DNA of 64,000 bases from Macrotis lagotis (taxonomy: Eukaryota > Chordata > Mammalia > Peramelemorphia > Peramelidae), in NCBI RefSeq assembly GCF_037893015.1, contig NC_133665.1, positions 102,267,937 through 102,331,936 of the forward strand, written 5' to 3'. Numbering within the stretch: the first letter of the stretch is position 1; every line of letters starts with the position of its first letter. Shown piece by piece: positions 22,381 to 64,000 of this stretch. A program made the position numbers and the translations under genes. The notes under the pieces are model-generated. The model worked only from the letters and a program-made list of their open reading frames with translations. It did not search any database and had not been told where the DNA came from.

Positions 22381-22768
22381 TAAATCAACATATTAAATAT
22401 TAACTGCAGATGGTCAAAATGGGAACATTTAATTGGATGATTAAGTTGACTTTTTTGGTCATCATCCCTAGCAAAGTTATGAAAATCAAACAAATCTCCC
22501 CAAGTTCGTCCTAAGCAGCTGCTCTCGTGTGATGAGAGCTTGTTGGAGGTCAGCCCCTTTGCCCGTGGGGGGCGGTGGCGCAGAGGGGGCCCGGCTACTC
22601 TAGGTGAGTTTTCGGGGCTCTGTCGCTGCCAGGCCTCAGTTTCCCCAGCCGGATAAAGGCAGGGACCGGCCACCTCTGGGAGTCGAGCCTGGTGGCGGCC
22701 TTGCGGTGAAGGCGCCGGACTCCCACCCGCCGGACACCGCGCGCCACACAAGGAGCGCGCGCAGCCCG

Positions 22769-22775
22769 GCGGGAA
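22769..22775 (+). promoter_or_regulatory. E2F-like site gcgggaa
   Basis: Core E2F/E2F6 motif within the CpG island, about 250 bases before the ATG. A single short match, so only suggestive. Confidence 0.35.
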
Positions 22776-22815
22776 GCGGGGAAACTGAGCCCGGATGCTA
22801 AAAAGTTGAGTCGAG

Positions 22816-23020
22816 ATGGGGGCGGGGGAGGAGGTGCGCGCGCAGCCAGGCAGAAACGGACGCCCGACGGGATGGGATGGGAACGGGAGAACGAGTGCGC
22901 GCGCATCCCCGGAAGTGAGAGGGCGGGGCCTCGCGTTCCCTCTGCCACGACTTCCGAGAGTCTCCTCCGTAGAGGAGCGGGCGCTGCAGGCACCGGCACC
23001 AAGTCGGAGCCGGGAGCGAG

Positions 23021-23034
<14 letters not shown>
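22816..23034 (+). other. potential upstream ORF overlapping the MEIOC-like start
   Basis: An ATG at 22816 opens a 72-codon frame (+2 relative to the main frame) that ends at 23034, 14 bases past the main ATG. If transcription starts upstream of 22816, this frame could dampen translation. Chance openness in GC-rich DNA is the alternative. Confidence 0.3.
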
Positions 23035-59286
<36,252 letters not shown>

Positions 59287-59300
59287 GCAAGTCTTCTTAA

Positions 59301-60079
59301 GAGAATATTTTTAATTTCCTGGGGTGTGAATGGACTTGGAATTTTGTAAGTTTAGGGAGTTTTGGGTAATGAACTTGCTCTCCCAGTGCAGATCTGCCTT
59401 TAGAGAATAGAATTACCTGGGGCTCTCATGAAGGAAGGAAATTGAGAGGAAGCTGATTAGATTACTTCTTCATAATTGCTTTTAAAAATTCCCTATCCAG
59501 GCTTTGTTTTTTAATTTACGTGTCTTTATCTTTTTTTTTTATGTCTCCCATGTACTTCTGTTCTTATTTGTATGTTTGGTGTTTGCATATATTTTATCTC
59601 TCATTTAGATGGAAAGCCTTTCAGGCAAGGAATTTATTCATCTTTTTAGTCCTACCTCCTCACAGTGTCTTGGACACATTAAGGTCTCATTAAATGTTTG
59701 AACTTTAACTTCTTTTGGTTTCTTTCTTTTATCTAGACCAGGGGCAGTGAATATCTGACCTGCAGGTTAAGACCCATGATCTGGCACTGCCATGGCAACT
59801 GCAGGCAGGACTTGAAATTCAATAAATCTAAGAGCTTTTTAGGGGTGAATTAATTAAATATTTGACCAGATATAGCCCTTGAATAGTGTTATAAGCATCC
59901 AAATGGCCCTTGGCAGAAAAGGGGTTCTTCCCTACTTCTGATCTAAACTATCACCTGTTTTCTAGTAGTTATTTTCTTTTGAAATGCTTCATTAATTCAT
60001 CTTTTCCTCCACTGCTGCAACCTCATTGCCTATAGTCCCCTGCCCCTTCTCTGGTCTGAACTGCATGTGAGGTTATCAT
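59301..60079. other. MEIOC-like intron 7, partly L2-derived
   Basis: 59540-59705 reads like an L2-class end (agatggaaagcctttcaggc, ttagtcctacctcctcacag, ggtctcattaaatgtttgaa). The rest, including aggggcagtgaatatctgacc near 59740, has no assigned family. Confidence 0.45.
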
Positions 60080-60354
60080 ATTGAGAGTAACTAAATGGAT
60101 TGCTTTCATTATGTCATTTCTTCTTCCCAAGGACCTATATGGTGGGTCCCCCTTTGTCTGATATATTAGGCCTCAACCTCCAATGTCTGTTTTTCAGATC
60201 CCTCTTAATCTCATCCCCATCTTCCTCTTCAGTGATATACTCATTTCTTACCCTGAAACCTCACTTTCCTCCATGTACACCACAGTCATTCTTGTGGATT
60301 TGTGCAGGTTGTTTCCCCACCTGAATTCCTCTTTTGTCTCCTACTTATTTCTTT
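60080..60354 (+). mobile_element. L2/CR1 LINE fragment, left part
   Basis: Text such as ttctcctctggtctgaactg-like start, ctcttaatctcatccccatc, cttgtggatttgtgcaggtt. It resumes at 63559 beyond the HAL1-like insertion. Confidence 0.5.
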
Positions 60355-60529
60355 TTTTTTAATTCTCATTTTGTACAAATAGTGTTTTTTTTTTACATTA
60401 ATAAAATATTCTTGTTTAAGAGTAAACAAAATATCCCCCCCCCCCCATGAATATAGACTTGCTTGGGTGATAAAGTAAAGGGGAGAGAAAAAAAAATTAA
60501 AATTAAAAAAAAATAATAGTAACAATTGT

Positions 60530-60677
60530 AGGTATGGCCAGGTGGCGCAATGGACAAAGCACCAGCCCTGGAGCCATGAGCACCCGAGCCCACATCCAGC
60601 CCCATAGACCCAACAATCACCCCAGCCGTATGACATGCAAGCCACCCAATCCCCACTGCCCTGCAAAAACCAAAAAG
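60530..60677 (+). mobile_element. SINE in the HAL1-like 3' UTR (unit 1)
   Basis: ggccaggtggcgcaatggac, aaagcaccagccctggagcc ... ccctgcaaaaaccaaaa. Absent at the matching place of the 47.9 kb copy. Confidence 0.7.
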
Positions 60678-60718
60678 AAGAAGAAGAAAAAAAAGACATA
60701 AAATAAAATAGTAATCAT

Positions 60719-60855
60719 AGGGGTGGTGGGGTGGCAAACAGCGCATTGGCCCTTGAGCCAGGAGCACCCGGGTCCAAATCTGGTCACCCAAAGATCACCC
60801 TGCTATGTGGCCCCAGGCAGGCCACCCAGCCCCATTTGCCCTGCACCCTCCCCCA
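60719..60855 (+). mobile_element. SINE in the HAL1-like 3' UTR (unit 2)
   Basis: ggggtggtggggtggcaaac, ttgagccaggagcacccggg, tccaaatctgg ... cagccccatttgccctgca. Absent in the 47.9 kb copy. Confidence 0.7.
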
Positions 60856-61063
60856 AATAATAATAATAAAAAATGTGCTTCAGTCTTTGTTCCAACACCA
60901 ACAACTCTGTCATAGGTAGATCACATTCTTTATGATAAGTCCATGGCAAAAGTTACTTCCATATTTTTCCAGCGTTGCCATTGCTGATCGCAACTCCCTC
61001 CTTTCATATTTCTCCACTACCATGTACTATATTTTCTCTCTCCTTTCACTCTGACTCTGCTGT

Positions 61064-61205
61064 AGGGTAGCTGAGTGGCGCAGCAGACAGATCCCTGGTC
61101 CTGGGGCCAAGAAGCCCTGAGCCCCCATACCACCCCATAGGCCCAGAATCCACCTGGCCCTGTGGTCCTGGACAGGCCTTCCAATCCCAGCCCTTTGCAA
61201 GAAGT
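61064..61205 (+). mobile_element. SINE in the HAL1-like 3' UTR (unit 3, shared with copy at 48.2 kb)
   Basis: gggtagctgagtggcgcagc, agatccctggtcctggggcc ... cagccctttgcaagaag, in the same place as 48228-48372. Confidence 0.7.
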
Positions 61206-61682
61206 AAAAAAGAAAATGTGTTATATCTGACCACTCTCCCCCCATGGTCCATCCTCTCCTCCTTTATTCACATGCCCACCCCTTACCCCTGTGCCCCCCC
61301 CTTACTCCAGATGCCTATACCCCATTGAGTATATATGCTGTTTCCTCTCCTAGCCACCTCTGATGAGAGCAAAGGTTCCCTCATTCCCCCTTGCCTCACC
61401 CCTTCCATATCATTGCAATAGCTCACTGTAATAAAAAAAAATCTTATTATATGAAATATCTTGACCTATTCCCCCTCTCCTTTTGCTTTCTCCCATTACA
61501 TTTCCCTTTTTTTCTATTGACTCCATTTTTACACCATATTTTATCTTTGAATTCAGCTTTCTCCTGTGCTTCAACTATAAAAGCTCCCTCTACCTGCTCT
61601 ATTAACTGAGAAGGTTCATATGAGTATTATCAGTGTCATTTTTCCATGCAGGAATACATGCAGTTCATCCTCATTAAGTCCC

Positions 61683-62793
61683 TCATATTTTCCCCCTTTC
61701 CTCCAATCTCTGTGCTTCACCTGAGTCCTGTATCTGAAGATCAAACCTTCTGTTCAGCTCTGGCCATTCCAGAAGGAACCTTTGAAATTCCCCTGGTTCA
61801 TTGAAAGTCCATATTTTTCCCTGGAAGAGGACATTCAGCCTTGCTGGGTAGTTCATTCTTGGCTGCATTCTAAGCTCTTTTGCCTTGTGGTATATTAGAT
61901 TCCAAGCCCTACGAGCTTCCAATGTAGTTGCTGCTAAATCCTGTGTGATCCTGACTACAGCTCCATGATATTTGAATTGTGTCCTTCTGGCTACTTTTAA
62001 TACTTTCTCTTTGACTTGGGAGTTCTGGAACTTGGCTATAATATTCCTAGGGGTTGGTTTTTTGGGATCTCTCTCTCAGGGGATCGGTGGATTCTCTCCA
62101 TTTCTATTTTGCCTTCTGCTTCTAGAATGTCAGGGCAATTTTCCTGTAGTAATTCTTTGAAAATGATGTCAAGGCTCTTTTCCTGATCATGACTTTCAGG
62201 TATTCCAATAATTTTTAAATTATCTTTCCTAAGTCTGTTTTCCATATCAGTTGTTTTTTCAATGAGATATTTCACATTTTCTTCTAATTTTTCATTTTTT
62301 GGTTTTGAAGTATTGATTCCTGATTTCTGGTAAATTCATCAATCTCCCTGAATTCTATTCTTTGTCTGAAGGATTTGTTCTCCTCAGAGTTTTCTTATCT
62401 CTTTTTCCATCTGGCCAATTTTGCTTTTTAAAGCATTCTTCTCCTCAATAACTTTTTTGAACTGTTTTATCCATTTGACCTAAGCTGTTTTTTAGCATGC
62501 TATTTTCTTCAGCATTTTTTTGGATTTCCTTGACTAAGCTGCTGACTTCATTTTCATGTTTTTCCTGCATCTCTCTCCTTTCTTTTCCCAGTTTTTCTTC
62601 TAACTCCCTCATTTGATTTTCAAAGTCTCTTTTGAGCTCTGTCATAGCCTGAGCCCAATTTCTGTTTTTCCTTAGAGTTTTTAGATGCAGGACCTTGTGC
62701 TTCCAAATCTTCAGACTGGGTATTTTGATCCTTCTTGGGCTCATATGAAAAATATTTCTCAATGGTCTTCCTCTTGTTTCTCTGCTTGCTCAT
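61683..62793 (-). pseudogene. ORF1 protein gene of the HAL1-like LINE, decayed
   Basis: Starts MSKQRNKRKTIEKYFSYEP at 62793. A coiled coil follows (LKRDFENQMRELEEKLGKER, about 62640-62450), then an RRM-like part (RLRKDNLKIIGIPESHD near 62220) and the C-terminal domain (RRAWNLIYHKAKELRMQPRM near 61900). This is the L1 ORF1p order: coiled coil, RRM, CTD. The frame changes at least twice, so it is not translatable as one protein. About 370 codons long. Confidence 0.8.
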
Positions 62794-63544
62794 TTTCCCA
62801 TCCTGGGCCTGGTTTTGGGGTACTTCCTGAGCTTTTGAGACACTCCCACAAGGGTCTCAGTGTGTGAGGCTCTGTCCTCCCTCCTGGTCTGTGAATGACC
62901 ATATGCGTCCCCCTCTGCCACGGGGCCGAGGTGGGGGACCCCTGTTGTTCTATGGGGGGCCCTAGACTGGGATCAGGATCTGAATGTAGTCAGAACCCCA
63001 GAGTCCTGTTCCAGGGGAAGAGGGCAGAGCTCGGCAGTCTCTCTTCACTCCCCTCCCTCAGCTCAATGGCTTCATGCCCTGAAGGCTCCTGCTTACCAGC
63101 TTCGCCTGCTTCTGTTTCTGGATCTGGGATCTGGGCTGTGGAAAGACCAAGCTGCTGGCTTTGTGCCCTGAGGGCTGGGCTCCACGCGCTCGCTCTGGCA
63201 GAGGTTCCCCGCTGGTCCCCCACTTTGTGCCCCGTGCTCCCCGGGGCGCAGCTCAGGCGACTCCCCCGCTGCTGTGAGCCGTGGCTCCCAGCACCCTGGG
63301 GCTGCCTCCGGGAGGCTGAAGTTCTTTGGCTCTGGCTGGCCACCCCCCTGGCAGGCCGCCCCTCCGACCCCGGGGAGCAGAGCCTTTCTACTCTTTTCCA
63401 GGTTACCTTGAGTAGGAGAACTGCCTCACTGGGTCCCTTTGTGGTTCTGTCTCTGGAAAGTTTTGTTAGAGTCCTTAGTTTCAAGTTTTATCAGAGAGCG
63501 CCTAAGACAGGATCCACTCTTGTAGCCATCTTGGCTCCACCCCC
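62794..63544 (-). promoter_or_regulatory. 5' UTR/promoter of the HAL1-like LINE
   Basis: A GC-rich region immediately before ORF1, ending in the conserved L1-type start. It includes aagatggct, a YY1-type motif known to position L1 transcription in other mammals. Long chance open frames occur on both strands here. Confidence 0.6.
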
Positions 63545-63558
63545 CTACTTATTTCTTT

Positions 63559-63900
63559 AGAATTTTATTTATTCAAGATGATGGGGTTAAGTTAAGCCCA
63601 AGGTCACATAGCTAGGCAATTATTAAGTGTCTGAGGTTGGATTTGATCCACTGTGTCACCTAGCTGCCCCTCTCATTTCTTACTTAAATTCATCCCTATT
63701 TGAAGGCCCAACTTAAGCAACTCTACTTCCACTAAACTTTCCTCAAGAGGCTATCTTATATTAATCTTTCCCTTCTCCAAACTTATATTGTACTTAGTCC
63801 TATAGTCCCTAACCTGTCTTTAATTTCCTTTTGATAATTTTTGTCTCTTTAGTTAGATTTAAAGTTTGATAAAAGCAGAAACAAAAAGTAACATGAATGA
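63559..63900 (+). mobile_element. L2/CR1 LINE fragment, right part
   Basis: Continues the fragment at 60080-60354: aattcatccctatttgaagg, ctaaactttcctcaagaggc, cttaattgt-like, gtctttaatttccttttgat. Confidence 0.5.
63566..63671 (-). mobile_element. tRNA-SINE with internal deletions
   Basis: gatgatggggttaagttaag, cacatagctaggcaattatt, gtgtcacctagctgcccct. The segment between the B box and the head is shortened. Confidence 0.85.
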
Positions 63901-64000
63901 GAGAAAGAGAATGAATGAATGAATATCCATTCCTTGCAATGTAAATCTAACTTTCCACCAGGATTTACAAAGTGGCAAAAATATGATGAGAAAGTATTGA
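63901..64000. other. window end, MEIOC-like intron 7
   Basis: A short (GAAT)n run near 63908-63924; no exon before the window ends. Confidence 0.5.

Larger units (their letters stand above)
60355..63544 (-). mobile_element. full-length ORF1-only LINE (HAL1-like), with 14-bp TSD
   Basis: Exact flanks ctacttatttcttt at 60341-60354 and 63545-63558. Minus strand order: 5' start ggggtggagccaagatggct (complement of 63525-63544), a GC-rich 5' UTR to about 62794, ORF1 from ATG at 62793 to TGA at 61683, then a 1.3 kb 3' UTR and A-tail. No ORF2 reverse transcriptase is present. The 5' start resembles the L1 5' UTR, and half-L1 (HAL1) elements are known from marsupials. Three SINE-like units lie within the 3' UTR. 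Confidence 0.78.

Noticed and set aside
59293-59300. Stop codon after exon 7 taken as the end of the MEIOC-like protein
   Set aside because: The family continues for about 70-80 conserved residues, and a consensus GC donor lies just before the stop; kept only as a possible short isoform.
60286-60791. Minus-strand open frames of 132-137 codons
   Set aside because: They cross SINE units and the T-rich tail of the HAL1-like LINE; chance openness.
62895-63560. Open frames of 221 (+) and 164 (-) codons at 62.9-63.5 kb
   Set aside because: They lie in the GC-rich 5' UTR of the HAL1-like LINE and resemble no protein.

Overview
The window is eukaryotic and almost certainly from a marsupial. Intron-split vertebrate genes sit in DNA dominated by one family of tRNA-headed SINEs (head like ggggcggctaggtgg, B box ggttcaaatc, tail gcaaaaacct plus poly-A), 3' ends of several L1 subfamilies, MAR1/MIR-type CORE-SINEs and L2/CR1 remains. 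The SINE and L1 types look most like an American opossum (didelphid). That species-level guess comes from memory of repeat families, not from a search.

Two host genes are visible, both on the + strand. (1) The last two coding exons of IBA57 (1064-1410 and 5718-6109), the mitochondrial 4Fe-4S assembly factor, with a 3' UTR and an AATAAA signal at 6754. Exon 1 lies upstream of the window. (2) About 16 kb downstream, a CpG-island promoter (about 22.55-23.35 kb) starts a large gene of the MEIOC family. Seven coding exons keep one open frame: 23021-23086, 32173-32298, 45955-46118, 53945-54049, 54255-56022, 58862-58996 and 59109-59286. They encode about 847 residues; the final exon or exons lie beyond 64 kb. 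The C-terminal coiled-coil segment clearly matches MEIOC, the meiotic partner of YTHDC2, but is more divergent than a true orthologue should be. The neighbour is IBA57. In human, IBA57 sits beside GJC2 and near WNT3A/WNT9A on 1q42, while MEIOC sits near GJC1 and WNT3/WNT9B on 17q21. I infer that this is a MEIOC paralogue dating from the early vertebrate genome duplications. It is the most interesting object in the window.

Layout: 1-0.76 kb L1 ends; 1.06-6.78 kb IBA57; 6.8-22.5 kb intergenic DNA filled with nested elements, including a hAT-like MITE split by a 4.3 kb L1 that itself holds a second L1 and three SINEs; 22.5-59.3 kb the MEIOC-like gene, whose introns hold about twenty SINEs, L1 ends, a CR1/L3 reverse-transcriptase fossil, a pogo-like transposase fossil and pile-ups of insertions at single target sites; 60.35-63.54 kb a structurally complete ORF1-only LINE (HAL1-like) with 14-bp target duplications, inserted into an L2/CR1 fragment.

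The genes do not form a pathway: IBA57 is housekeeping mitochondrial, and the MEIOC-like gene is expected to act in germ cells. No tRNA, rRNA, CRISPR or bacterial features were seen. Assignments rest on reading the sequence and on recalled family features; no database search was made.
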